Below the pieces are notes generated by a model that did not search any database, was not told the DNA's origin, and was given only the letters and a program-made list of their open reading frames with translations. From the NCBI GenBank assembly GCA_023423995.1, contig JAFAEL010000221.1, positions 1 to 31,834 on the forward strand: 31,834 nucleotides of DNA. Direction: 5' to 3'. The DNA is from Pseudomonadota bacterium (GTDB taxonomy: Bacteria; Pseudomonadota; Alphaproteobacteria; Rhizobiales; Beijerinckiaceae). Numbering within the stretch: position 1 is the stretch's first letter; every line of letters begins with the position of its first letter. The translations under genes and the position numbers were made by a program. Shown in pieces: positions 13,851-22,049 of this stretch.

Positions 13851-14948
13851 ATGGCGACCGCCACCACTGCCCGCCGCATGCTGAGCCTGTCAGACGGCAT
13901 CGAACGCACCTCCGTCGAGCGTGCGATCGCCGAGCTGCGCATGGGCCGGCCGGTGCTGCTGGAGAGCGAGGGCGAGGCTGCCCTTGTCCAGAGCGTCGAG
14001 GACCTCGGGCGCGACGAGGCCGAGCGGCTCGACGCCATGTCCGTCCGCCAGGCGCGGCTGGTGCTGCCGGCGGCGCGGCTGAAGCGCCTCGGCATGGAGC
14101 GTCCGCATAACGGCTGGATCGGCCTGCCGACCCTGGATGCCCGGCGGGTCGCGACCCTCGCCTTCTCGATGGAGGCGCAGCTCGACGGTTCGGTCAGGCC
14201 GACCGGGCGCCTCGACGAGGCTGCGCTCGAACTCGCCCGGCTCGCGCTGGCGCTGCCGGCCGTGGTGGTCGTGCCGCTGCCGGACGGGGCGGATGCCGAC
14301 AGCTCCGTTCTCCGCGTCACGAGCGCCGCGATCGAGGGCTACCGGGCCGCAAGCGCGCGCGACCTGAAGATCGTCGGCCGTGCGCCGGTGCCGCTGGAGG
14401 ATGCGGCCGAGACCGAATTCGTCGTCTTCCGGGGCGGGGAGGGCCTGCGCGACCAGGTCGCCGTGATCGTCGGCGCGCCCGATCTCGCCGAACCCGTGAC
14501 GGTGCGCCTGCACTCGGCCTGCCTGACGGGCGATCTCTTCGGCAGCCTCAAATGCGATTGCGGCGACCAGCTCCGGTTCTCGGTGCGCTGGATGGCCGAG
14601 CATGGCGGCGGCATCCTGCTCTATCTCGACCAGGAGGGCCGCGGAAACGGCATCGCCAACAAGATCCGCGCCTACAAGCTGCAGGCGGAGGGCTACGACA
14701 CCTACGATGCCGACGAGATGCTCGGCTTCGGGCCCGACCAGCGCCGCTTCGATTTCGCGGCCGAGATGCTGCGGCAGCTCGGCGTAACGCGGGTCAACCT
14801 GATCACGAACAATCCGGACAAGATCGCCGCGCTGCAGAACAGCGGCCTCGAACTCGTCTCGCACCAGCGCGCGCCGGGCCGCATGACGGCGGAAAACTCC
14901 CGCTATCTCGCGTCCAAGCGCGACCGCGCCGGCCACCTTCTCGGGTAA
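13851..14948 (+). CDS. ribA: GTP cyclohydrolase II, long alphaproteobacterial form
   Basis: 365 aa from ATG 13851 (the frame is open further upstream but overlaps yhaV). The catalytic domain occupies about residues 185-360. Zinc ligands are Cys224, Cys235 and Cys237 (HSACLTGDLF and KCDCGDQ); the GTP loop is QEGRGNGIANK (261-271), the DxR pair is in GFGPDQRRF, and NNPDKIAAL ends the site. It converts GTP to a diaminopyrimidine, formate and pyrophosphate, the first step of riboflavin synthesis. The N-terminal 180 residues resemble a degenerate DHBP synthase-like domain, which is common in alphaproteobacterial RibA. The usual HSEC is HSAC here. No other rib gene is nearby. Confidence 0.88.
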   Translation: MATATTARRMLSLSDGIERTSVERAIAELRMGRPVLLESEGEAALVQSVEDLGRDEAERLDAMSVRQARLVLPAARLKRLGMERPHNGWIGLPTLDARRVATLAFSMEAQLDGSVRPTGRLDEAALELARLALALPAVVVVPLPDGADADSSVLRVTSAAIEGYRAASARDLKIVGRAPVPLEDAAETEFVVFRGGEGLRDQVAVIVGAPDLAEPVTVRLHSACLTGDLFGSLKCDCGDQLRFSVRWMAEHGGGILLYLDQEGRGNGIANKIRAYKLQAEGYDTYDADEMLGFGPDQRRFDFAAEMLRQLGVTRVNLITNNPDKIAALQNSGLELVSHQRAPGRMTAENSRYLASKRDRAGHLLG

Positions 14949-14951
14949 AGC

Positions 14952-14975
14952 ACGGCGGGACGGCTATTCCGCCGT
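14952..14975. terminator. Hairpin between convergent ribA and Bug receptor gene
   Basis: ACGGCGG (14952-14958) pairs with CCGCCGT (14969-14975) around a 10-base loop. It begins 3 bases after the ribA stop and includes the last codons of the convergent receptor gene. It may terminate the ribA transcript; no T-run follows. Confidence 0.4.
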
Positions 14976-15935
14976 CACGCCTGCCGTACGGACGATCTGG
15001 CCGAGGCGCTCGACGTCATTGGCAATCAGTCGTCCGAGCGGCTCGCCGCCCTGGGCTTCCGGCCCGGGCGCCTCGGCCGCGAGATCCGCGAAGCGCTGCT
15101 TCACCTCCGGATCGGTGAGCGCCTTCGCCAGGGCCGAGCGCAGCCGCTCCAGGACAGCCGGCGGCGTATCGCGCGGCGCCGCGATCGCGTTCCAGACGCT
15201 GAGGTCGAACTCCGGCACCCCGCCCTCGATGAAGGTCGGCACATCCGGCGCCTGCGGCAGCCGGGCCTTCGAGGAAACCGCGATGGCCGTGACGTTTCCG
15301 CCCGTATGCATCGGGAACATGGTGACGGTCTGGTCGATCACGGCATCGACCACGCCGGCCACGAGGTCGTTGATGGCCGGCCCGGCGCCCCGGTAGTTCA
15401 CCATCGTGGCCTTGGTTTTCGTCACACCCAGGAAGGCGATCGCGGCGAGGTGCCCGGTCGAGCCGGGACCTGAGCTGCCGAAATTGACGGCGTCGTCGCG
15501 CGAGCGGAGCTTCGCCAGGAAGCCGGCGAGATCCTTCACGCCGCTCTTCTTCGAGACGGAGAGCGCCATCGGCACGGTGGCGACCAGGCCGACCGGCACG
15601 AGGTCGCGCCGCGGGTCGAAGCTGAGCTTCGGATAGAGCGACACGTTCGCGGCGAGCGAGCCCATATTCCCGAAGGTGAGGGTGTAGCCGTCCGGCTGCG
15701 CGCGGACCACGCGCTGGGTGCCGGTCGTGCCGCCGGCGCCGCCGGCATTCTCGATGATCACCGTCTGCCCGAGTTGCGCGCCCATGGCCTTGCCGATGAT
15801 GCGCGCCAGCACGTCCGTCGTGCCGCCCGGAGCATAGGGCACCACGAAGGTCACGGGCCGGTTCGGAAAATCCTGGGCGAAGGCGGCGCCTGCCGCGAGG
15901 CAAAGCGCGAGCGCACCCGAGAGGGCCTTGAGCAT
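14964..15935 (-). CDS. Bug family (TctC-like) periplasmic solute-binding protein
   Basis: 323 aa, ATG 15935 with GGAGGAGAC just upstream. The signal peptide is MLKALSGALALCLAAGAAFA, cleaved before QDF. The mature protein opens with the Bug signature FPNRPVTFVVPYAPGGTTDVLAR and continues with VIIENAGGAGGTTGTQRV, which form the ligand loop. Family members bind carboxylates such as tricarboxylates, nicotinate or aromatic acids in the periplasm. The partner permease genes tctA and tctB are absent here, as is common because Bug proteins are often orphans. It may also serve as a sensor protein. A candidate GntR-type operator lies about 50 bases upstream of the start. Confidence 0.94.
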   Translation of the reverse strand: MLKALSGALALCLAAGAAFAQDFPNRPVTFVVPYAPGGTTDVLARIIGKAMGAQLGQTVIIENAGGAGGTTGTQRVVRAQPDGYTLTFGNMGSLAANVSLYPKLSFDPRRDLVPVGLVATVPMALSVSKKSGVKDLAGFLAKLRSRDDAVNFGSSGPGSTGHLAAIAFLGVTKTKATMVNYRGAGPAINDLVAGVVDAVIDQTVTMFPMHTGGNVTAIAVSSKARLPQAPDVPTFIEGGVPEFDLSVWNAIAAPRDTPPAVLERLRSALAKALTDPEVKQRFADLAAEAPGPEAQGGEPLGRLIANDVERLGQIVRTAGVTAE

Positions 15936-15980
15936 GATCCGTCTCCTCCGGCCCGCTCCTCTGGCGGGAGCGTCTGGCTA

Positions 15981-15996
15981 TCAGATTGTCTGACTA
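15981..15996 (-). promoter_or_regulatory. Candidate operator upstream of the Bug receptor gene
   Basis: TCAGA (15981-15985) and TCTGA (15989-15993) form an inverted repeat around TTG, and the overlapping TTGTCTGACTA (15986-15996) is one base off TTGTCTGACAA. It lies 46 bases before the receptor start codon, a position suited to repression. The 12-mer AGATTGTCTGAC is shared exactly with 7926-7937. Confidence 0.4.
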
Positions 15997-16037
15997 GCCG
16001 AGGTGCGGCCGGCGCTCAAGCCGGGAACAGGCCTGGT

Positions 16038-16781
16038 CTAGAGATGGCGGAGCAGGAAGGCGGAGACCCGGGCTGCGGCATCGAACTGCGCTGCGCCGTT
16101 CAGCACGTGGCCCTGGCCGGGATAGACCTGCACCTCGTGCGGCGTGCCGTCCTGTTCGAGCAGGCGCCCGAGGCGTCGTGCATGGCTCGCCGGGACGATG
16201 CGGTCGGCCTCGCCGTGCAGGACGAGCGTCGGCGGCAGCCCCGCTCCCGAGGCCGGCAGGTCGTCCGGCACCGGGCCAGAATATTCGACCACGGCTTTCA
16301 CGCGCCGATCGACGGCGGCGGTCGAGAGGGCCAGCGCACCGCCGAGCGAGACGCCGATCAGGCCGAGACGGTCGGGTGCCACCCCGGGCTGTTCCGCGAG
16401 CCAGGCAACGGCATCGCGAATGGTGCCGGCCCACAGCGGATAATCATCGCGCAGCGTCCCGTAGTTGGCGCGCCGGTCGCCCGTGCGGTCGAGATAGTGG
16501 ACCAGCGCCACGTGAAAGCCTGACGCGGCCACGAGCCCGGCCGCGAGGCGATACCGGTCGCCGTTCCACGCAAGCCCGTCCGCCCCGTGCAGAAGGAGGA
16601 GGGCGGGGCGCGCCTCCTCGCGGGTGGCGCCTCCGGCCGGAAACCACTCGGTCCTGACCTTGCGCCCGCCGCTGATGAATTCCTGCATGCTCGCCGATCC
16701 ACCTTCCTGAGCCACGGCCCCGGAGAGCGGCAGCAGCGGAAGCGCTGCGCCGAGCATCAACTGCCGACGGTCCATGCCCAT
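16038..16781 (-). CDS. Secreted alpha/beta hydrolase, dienelactone hydrolase-like
   Basis: 247 aa from ATG 16781 (ATG 16775 also possible; a longer frame would run into the hairpin at 16813-16844). The N-terminus MGMDRRQLMLGAALPLLPL with GAVAQ has the twin-arginine pattern of a Tat signal, so export to the periplasm is likely. The hydrolase core shows the nucleophile elbow GVSLGG (Ser145), the acid in HGEADRIVP (Asp193) and the base in GQGHVLNG (His225). Classic dienelactone hydrolases use Cys, so the serine points to a general esterase. It is read in the same direction as the downstream Bug gene but 102 bases apart. Substrate unknown. Confidence 0.85.
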   Translation of the reverse strand: MGMDRRQLMLGAALPLLPLSGAVAQEGGSASMQEFISGGRKVRTEWFPAGGATREEARPALLLLHGADGLAWNGDRYRLAAGLVAASGFHVALVHYLDRTGDRRANYGTLRDDYPLWAGTIRDAVAWLAEQPGVAPDRLGLIGVSLGGALALSTAAVDRRVKAVVEYSGPVPDDLPASGAGLPPTLVLHGEADRIVPASHARRLGRLLEQDGTPHEVQVYPGQGHVLNGAAQFDAAARVSAFLLRHL

Positions 16782-16812
16782 CTCTGTCGAGGATTGTCCT
16801 TCCGAGATGGGT

Positions 16813-16844
16813 CGCCGCAGGACCGGAGGCAACGGCCTGCGGCG
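16813..16844 (-). terminator. Hairpin after the gamma-glutamyltransferase gene
   Basis: CGCCGCAGG (16813-16821) pairs with CCTGCGGCG (16836-16844), and two further pairs extend the stem after one bulge. It lies 13 bases past the stop codon of the gamma-glutamyltransferase-family gene and before the hydrolase gene. There is no U-run on the minus strand. Confidence 0.5.
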
Positions 16845-16857
16845 GAGGGGCCCGGGC

Positions 16858-18453
16858 TCAGATACCCGCGGCGCTTCCGTCCGAGCGGGGGTCGTGCGTC
16901 GCCTCCACGCGGCCGTCCTTCGGGTGCTTTACCAGCAGGCCGGCATGGCCGAGACCGTCGGAATAGGCTTCCCCGATCTCCTCGACCTCGTGGCCGAGCC
17001 GGACCAGACCCTCCATGATGGCCGGGTCGAAACGGCTCTCCATCTTGAGACTCGTCGAGCTCTGGCCCCAGGTGCGGCCCAGCAGCCAGCGCGGGCGGTC
17101 CACGGCCTCCGCCACGCCTTCGCCGAGATCGACATAGCGCGTGAAGATCTGGGCCTGGAATTGCGGCTGGCCGTCGCCGCCCATCGCGCCATAGGACATG
17201 ACGCGTCCGTCGGAGAGCACCGCGAGCGCCGGATTGAGCGTGTGGAACGGGCGGCGGCCCGGCTCGAGCGGATTGACCGCATTCGGGTCGAGCGAGAACG
17301 AGGCGCCGCGGTTCTGCCAGTGGATGCCGGTGCGCGGCAGGACGCAGCCGGAGCCCCAGTCCCAGTAGATCGACTGGATGTAGGAGACCGCGAGGCCGGA
17401 GGCGTCGATCGCGCCCATCCAGACCGTGTCGCCGTCTCCGGCCGGTGCGGGCCAGGGCGCGGCGCGGTTCATGTCGATCGCGGCCGCCTCGCGCTCGAAC
17501 ACCGCGGGGGTCAGGAAGCTCGCCGGGTCATGCTTCAGGCGGTCGAAGTCCGTGACGATGCGGTCGCGGATGCGGAAGGCGCGCTTTGTCGCCTCGATCA
17601 GCCCGTGGTGGTGGCGGACCGATTCCGGTCCCGTGATCCCGAGGCGCTCGTAGATGCCGAGGATCAGGAGTGCCGCGATGCCCTGGGTCGGCGGCGCCTT
17701 GTTGTAGACCGTCCCGTGCCTCAGCTTCGCCTGGAGCGGCTCGCGGAAGATGGCCCGGAAGCTCTCGAGGTCGGTCCGCGTTACCGGGGCGCCGATCGCC
17801 TCGAGGTCGGCGGCGATCTCACGCGCGATATCGCCGCGGTAGAAGTCGTCGAGGCCGGCATGGGCGAGCTGCTCCAGGGCCGCGCCGAGAGCGGGAACCC
17901 GGCGCACGTCACCCTTCTTCGGCGGCTTGCCGTCGAACCCGAAGGTCGCGAGGAAGTTCGGCGCGGCGTCCAGCGCCTCGGGCTCGTTCGGCCGCGTGCG
18001 CAGCTCGGAGGCCGAGACTTCGTAGCCGTCCTTCGCGAACCGGATGGCGTCCGCGAGCAGGTCGGGAAGGGGCAGCCGCCCGCCGAGGCTGCGGGCATAG
18101 TCGAGCGCCGCCTGCCAGCCGCCGATCGCGCCCGCCACCGTGACCGCGGCGTCGGGGCCGCGGAACGGCAGGGCGTCGTAGCCCTTCTCGCGGTAGCGCC
18201 GGATCGTCGCAAGGCGCCCGGCCGGGCCGCAGGCCTCGATCGCCCGCATCCGGCCGCCCGGCTCATGGACGACCCAGAACGCGTCTCCGCCGATCGCGTT
18301 CATGTGCGGGTAGACGACCGCGATCGTAGCCGCCATCGCGACCATCGCCTCGATCGCGTTCCCGCCCTCCGCCAGGACGGCGCGGCCGCTTTCGGACGCA
18401 AGGTGGTGGGGCGCTGCGACAGCCGCGGCGGAGAAGGTCTGTGTATCGGTCAT
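16858..18453 (-). CDS. Gamma-glutamyltransferase family Ntn-hydrolase
   Basis: 531 aa from ATG 18453 (ATG 18480 adds nine residues; neither has a clear ribosome binding site). Typical family segments: SESGRAVLAEGGNAIEAMVA near the start, the GGDAFW stretch, NKAPPTQGIAALL and the C-terminal GAMGGDGQPQFQ. The proenzyme cuts itself before a threonine that becomes the nucleophile; the matching position is Thr343 in GDTVWMGAID, where classical enzymes have TTHxSVVD. There is no signal peptide, unlike the periplasmic Ggt. This fits the divergent branch that includes oxamate amidohydrolase HpxW. A cytoplasmic amidohydrolase is more likely than a glutathione hydrolase. Confidence 0.88.
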   Translation of the reverse strand: MTDTQTFSAAAVAAPHHLASESGRAVLAEGGNAIEAMVAMAATIAVVYPHMNAIGGDAFWVVHEPGGRMRAIEACGPAGRLATIRRYREKGYDALPFRGPDAAVTVAGAIGGWQAALDYARSLGGRLPLPDLLADAIRFAKDGYEVSASELRTRPNEPEALDAAPNFLATFGFDGKPPKKGDVRRVPALGAALEQLAHAGLDDFYRGDIAREIAADLEAIGAPVTRTDLESFRAIFREPLQAKLRHGTVYNKAPPTQGIAALLILGIYERLGITGPESVRHHHGLIEATKRAFRIRDRIVTDFDRLKHDPASFLTPAVFEREAAAIDMNRAAPWPAPAGDGDTVWMGAIDASGLAVSYIQSIYWDWGSGCVLPRTGIHWQNRGASFSLDPNAVNPLEPGRRPFHTLNPALAVLSDGRVMSYGAMGGDGQPQFQAQIFTRYVDLGEGVAEAVDRPRWLLGRTWGQSSTSLKMESRFDPAIMEGLVRLGHEVEEIGEAYSDGLGHAGLLVKHPKDGRVEATHDPRSDGSAAGI

Positions 18454-18547
18454 GCTGGATAAGCGGGTAGGAGGACCCATATTGTTGCACGCGTGCGCCG
18501 CTTTGCGTTAGTGGGCGCGCGCCTATTTGAAATTGGAGAGCGCCCGC

Positions 18548-18781
18548 TTGGCTGCCCCCTCACGTCCCTCACGGGGCCGCTCGATGTTCACGCTCGCCAG
18601 CCTGATGGTGCTGGTCGGGATCGAGGTATTCGCCGTCGCGCTATCTGGCGGCTGGGCCATCGCGGGCCTGTTCGAGCTCGGCCAGACGATCGGCTACGTG
18701 CTGATGGGGCTCTTCTCGCTTCTGGCACTCTACATGATGGTGCAGTTCTGGCGCCGCGCCACCTCGGTCGAGGTCGGCTGA
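18548..18781 (+). CDS. Small two-span membrane protein, 77 aa
   Basis: Start TTG 18548 is proposed because GGAGAG (18535-18540) lies 7 bases upstream; ATG 18584 is the alternative and gives 65 aa. After a short basic N-terminus (RPSRGRS) come two hydrophobic spans, about FTLASLMVLVGIEVFAVAL and, after a GGWAIAGLFELG loop, YVLMGLFSLLALYMMVQFW, then the tail RRATSVEVG. I do not recognise the family. It is divergent from the gamma-glutamyltransferase gene and convergent with the TAXI receptor gene, from which a strong hairpin separates it. Composition and ribosome binding site favour a real gene. Confidence 0.65.
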   Translation: MAAPSRPSRGRSMFTLASLMVLVGIEVFAVALSGGWAIAGLFELGQTIGYVLMGLFSLLALYMMVQFWRRATSVEVG

Positions 18782-18794
18782 GCCTGCGAAGAGA

Positions 18795-18817
18795 GGTGGC
18801 CGGCGGGGCCGGCCACC
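18795..18817. terminator. Bidirectional terminator hairpin
   Basis: GGTGGCCGGC (18795-18804) pairs perfectly with GCCGGCCACC (18808-18817) around a GGG loop. The 10-bp stem sits in the 46-base gap between the convergent small membrane gene and TAXI receptor gene. On the minus strand it is followed by TCTCTT, a modest U-rich tail. Confidence 0.65.
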
Positions 18818-18827
18818 CTGGGGGGCG

Positions 18828-19811
18828 CTAGCCCTTCACGCCCTTCTCGGCGAAGTATTTGAGCGCGCCGGGGTGGAACGGCACCGGCGAGCGCGACTGC
18901 ACCTGATTCTCGAGCGAGAACGATTCCGCGTCCTTGTGCACGGCAACGAGGTCGGGCTTCCGCTCCACCAGGGTCTTCACGATCTGGTAGGCCTCGTCAT
19001 CGGTCATCTTGTTGCCCGTGACGAGGATGTTCCACACGTCCACGTTCTGGTTGGGCTTGTCGTAGCCCGGATAGGATCCGGGCGGGATCGTGCCGCCTGC
19101 GTAGAGCTTGCCGTATTTGGCGTTCATCTTGTCCACGAGATCGGCGTGGTCGATGAGCTTCATCTTGAGGCCGGGCGTCGCCGCGAGGTCGGTGACTGCC
19201 GCCGTCGGCACCCCGCCGACCCAGAAGAACGCGTCGATCTTCCGGTCCTTCAGGGCGTTCACGGATTCGGCCACGGACAGGCGCTCGCGCTTCATGTCCT
19301 TGTCCTTGTCGAGGCCGGCCGCCTCGATCACGCGGAATGCCATGACCTCCGTGGCGGAGCCCGGCGAGCCCGTCGAGACGCGCTTCCCCTTGAGGTCGGA
19401 CATCTTCTCGATGCCGCTGCCCTCGACCGTCGCGACATGCATGCGGTTCGGATAGAGCACGAGCAGCGTCTGGAGCGGCACCTTTCCGCTCTTGAACTTG
19501 TCCTCGCCCTTGAAGGCGTCGAGGGCCGCATCCGCCATCGAGAAGCCGATCTCGCTCTGGCCGGAGCCGATGAGCTTCAGGTTGTCGACGGACCCGCCGG
19601 TCACCTCCGCCGTCGCCTGCATGCCCGGAATGTTCTTGGTCAGGACGCTCGCGATCGCGCCCCCCAGGGGGTAGTAGACGCCGCCCGTCCCGCCCGTGCC
19701 AATCGAGATCGTCTTGTTCTGGGCCAGGGCGGCGCCGCCGCCGAGCCACAGGCTCGCCGCCCCGGCTCCGAGGCCGAGATTGAAGGTCCTCCGCGTGATC
19801 CGGCTCTGCAT
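18828..19811 (-). CDS. TAXI family TRAP transporter solute-binding protein
   Basis: 327 aa, ATG 19811 preceded by GGGAGAGGAAC. The N-terminus MQSRITRRTFNLGLGAGAA is a twin-arginine signal, cleaved near ALAQ before NKTISIG. The TAXI signature ISIGTGGTGGVYYPLGGAIA opens the mature protein and GQSEIGFSMADAALDAF follows. It captures an organic acid (glutamate or 2-oxoglutarate in the few studied cases) in the periplasm and delivers it to the fused TRAP permease encoded immediately upstream, 14 bases away. Drive is by an ion gradient, not ATP. The ligand here is unknown. Confidence 0.95.
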   Translation of the reverse strand: MQSRITRRTFNLGLGAGAASLWLGGGAALAQNKTISIGTGGTGGVYYPLGGAIASVLTKNIPGMQATAEVTGGSVDNLKLIGSGQSEIGFSMADAALDAFKGEDKFKSGKVPLQTLLVLYPNRMHVATVEGSGIEKMSDLKGKRVSTGSPGSATEVMAFRVIEAAGLDKDKDMKRERLSVAESVNALKDRKIDAFFWVGGVPTAAVTDLAATPGLKMKLIDHADLVDKMNAKYGKLYAGGTIPPGSYPGYDKPNQNVDVWNILVTGNKMTDDEAYQIVKTLVERKPDLVAVHKDAESFSLENQVQSRSPVPFHPGALKYFAEKGVKG

Positions 19812-19825
19812 ATGTTCCTCTCCCT

Positions 19826-21844
19826 CTAGATCGTTGCCGCCGCCTGCTGCGGACGGAAGTTTTGCCAGGCCAGCACCGCGCCGGCGATGAGGAGCCCGAT
19901 CAGCCAGCTATAGGCGAGGTCGCGCCCGGTGATCAGTTCGCCGAGCGCCTCGATCAGGCTCGGGAAGACGAGGAGCAGCCCCGCAAGGGCGAGGAGCCCG
20001 CGCTCGAGGGCCGTGGTCCGCCGCAGCGCCCAGCCCTGCGCGGCCATCGCGAGCGCCATCAGGCCCGCCGCCGTTTTCAGCGTGATGAGGACGATCTCGA
20101 CCCAGGAGCCGTCCTTGGGGATCGAGAGCAGGAGGCCGATTCCCTGCGGGTCCAGCACGAACACGAACGGCACCAGGAAGGCCGGCAGGGTGTACTTCCA
20201 GCTCTGGAGCGTCGTCATGTAGGGGTCGCCGCCCGTGATGGCGGCCGCCGCGAAGGGCGACAGGGCGGTCGGCGGCGAGACTTCCGACAGAACCGCGTAG
20301 TAGAAGATGAACATATGCGCGGCGAAGTCGGGCACGCCGAGCTTCGTCAGTGCGGGCGCCGCGATGACGGCGCAGATGATGTACGAGGCCGTGACCGGAA
20401 CCGCGAGCCCGATGATCCAGACGATCAGGGCCGTGTAGATCGCCGTGAGGAGCAGGCTCCCGCCCGCATAGGCGATCACGATGGACGAGAACTTGAGCCC
20501 GAGTCCCGTGAGCGTCACGACGCCCACGATGATGCCGGCGGACGCGCAGGTCGTGGCTGCGTTGATGGCGCCGATCGAGCCGTCGGCCAGCGCCCGCACC
20601 AGCTTCTTCGGATAGAGGGCGGTGTCCCGTCGAAGGAAGGACAGCGCGAAGGTCACGGCGGTCGCGTAGAACACCGACAGCATCGGCGAGTAGCCGACGA
20701 GCATGAAGGCGACGACGGCGATCAGGGAGATGAAGTGGAAGCCGTAGCGCCGGGTCATCTGCCCCAGCGTCATCTCCTGTTTGAAGCTCACGTCCCGTGC
20801 GCCGAACTTCTTGGCGTCGAGCTCGACCATGATGAGCAGCGACAGGTAGTAGAGGCATGTCGGGATCGTCGCCATCCAGATCACGTCGAGATACGAGATC
20901 TTCAGGAACTCGGCGATCAGGAAGGCCGCCGCCCCGAGCACGGGGGGCGAGAGAATGGCTCCAAGGCCGCCGGCGGCCAGCAGCCCGCCGGCGTCGTTCT
21001 TCCGGAACCCGGCCTTCTCCATCATCGGGTAGGCGACGGTGCCGATCATCACGGTCGTCGCCACGCCCGAGCCGGACGGGCCGCCGAGCAGGAAGGACGA
21101 CAGCACCACCGTCCGGCCGGCGGCATTCGGCTTGCCGCCCATCAGGGCCAGCGAGAAGTCGATGAAGAACTTGCCCGCCCCGGACTGGGCGAGGAAGGCG
21201 CCGTAGATCGTGAAGAGGATGATCAGCGTCGCCGACACGTCCACGGCGACGCCGAAGATCCCCTCCAGCGTCATGAAGAGGTGACCGACGAGCCGCGACA
21301 GGTCGTAGCCGCGATGCGTCCAGGGGGCCGGAAGGTGCGGCCCGAGCATCGCGTAGGCGATGAAGAACAGCGCCACCACCGGCATGATCAGGCCGGTGGT
21401 GCGTCGCGTCGCCTCGAGCAGGACGATGATGAAGACGACGCCGACCCACACGTCCATGCGGTCCGGGACGGTCGCTCGGTCCGTGAAATCCTCGCCGCCC
21501 CAGAGCGCGTAGGCGATCAGGCCGACGGAGATCGCCGCCGGAGCCACATCCCACCAGCGGATCCGGTCGCGGTACTTCGCGGCGACCGGGAAGAGCAGGA
21601 ACGAGAGCAGCAGGACGAAGGCGACGTGCGTGTAGCGCAGCTCCTGCGTGGGGACGATCGCGTAGGCGGCGTAGAGGTGGAACAGGCTCATGACGACCGC
21701 GATGGCGGTCACGACCATGCCGGGCAGGCCGGAGATGCGATTGGTCGCGCCTTCCTCGGCCTCGATATAGGACTCGGCTTTCCGGAGCGCCTCGGTGGAG
21801 ACCTCGGCCGGCTCTTTCCCGGCGTGCAACTCGTCAGCCGCCAT
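19826..21844 (-). CDS. TRAP transporter permease, fused 4TM/12TM (DctQM)
   Basis: 672 aa from ATG 21844; GGAGG lies 12 bases upstream, a rather long spacing. After a hydrophilic head (about residues 1-40, ending NRISGLPGM) come roughly 16-18 spans: the small DctQ-like part in the first 200 residues and the DctM-like channel after it. DctM segments visible include SGSGVATTVMIGTVAYPMM, the GGLGAILSPPVLGAAAFLIAEF region and PPTALSPFAAAAITGGDP. Such fusions pair with TAXI receptors, as here. The two genes form an operon. Divergent to the glucan gene across a 205-base control region in which I see no clear promoter or palindrome. Confidence 0.94.
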   Translation of the reverse strand: MAADELHAGKEPAEVSTEALRKAESYIEAEEGATNRISGLPGMVVTAIAVVMSLFHLYAAYAIVPTQELRYTHVAFVLLLSFLLFPVAAKYRDRIRWWDVAPAAISVGLIAYALWGGEDFTDRATVPDRMDVWVGVVFIIVLLEATRRTTGLIMPVVALFFIAYAMLGPHLPAPWTHRGYDLSRLVGHLFMTLEGIFGVAVDVSATLIILFTIYGAFLAQSGAGKFFIDFSLALMGGKPNAAGRTVVLSSFLLGGPSGSGVATTVMIGTVAYPMMEKAGFRKNDAGGLLAAGGLGAILSPPVLGAAAFLIAEFLKISYLDVIWMATIPTCLYYLSLLIMVELDAKKFGARDVSFKQEMTLGQMTRRYGFHFISLIAVVAFMLVGYSPMLSVFYATAVTFALSFLRRDTALYPKKLVRALADGSIGAINAATTCASAGIIVGVVTLTGLGLKFSSIVIAYAGGSLLLTAIYTALIVWIIGLAVPVTASYIICAVIAAPALTKLGVPDFAAHMFIFYYAVLSEVSPPTALSPFAAAAITGGDPYMTTLQSWKYTLPAFLVPFVFVLDPQGIGLLLSIPKDGSWVEIVLITLKTAAGLMALAMAAQGWALRRTTALERGLLALAGLLLVFPSLIEALGELITGRDLAYSWLIGLLIAGAVLAWQNFRPQQAAATI

Positions 21845-22049
21845 GCGACGCCCGATCCTCCCAGATGCGGCCGCTCGATCGCGGTCCTTGTTGCTTCCGG
21901 TATACTGGCTGCGCGCCTGCGATGAAACGCGCCTTTCGCAGCACGCGCCGGCCAGGCTGTTCACGCTCCGGTCACGCAGCTGCCCCTAGCGAGTTGACCC
22001 GGCACGCCTGCGTTCCTACCTCCGCCCCGCCTTTCCACTCGGATCCTGC

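Noticed and set aside
16774..18462. 562-codon plus-strand frame opposite the gamma-glutamyltransferase gene
   Set aside because: No start site, no motif, and it covers a well-defined enzyme on the other strand.
18487..18496. 10-bp palindrome GCACGCGTGC between the gamma-glutamyltransferase gene and the small membrane gene
   Set aside because: Short GC-only palindromes are common at this base composition and there is no second copy, so an operator is not supported.
21901..21906. TATACT as a -10 box for opgD
   Set aside because: No matching -35 element lies about 17 bases upstream and it would leave a leader of about 140 bases; chance is as likely.
19862..21925. 687-codon open frame opposite the TRAP permease
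   Set aside because: The predicted product is a repetitive Arg/Glu/Asp/His chain, typical of the reverse strand of a membrane protein gene. The opposite frame has full TRAP permease motifs.
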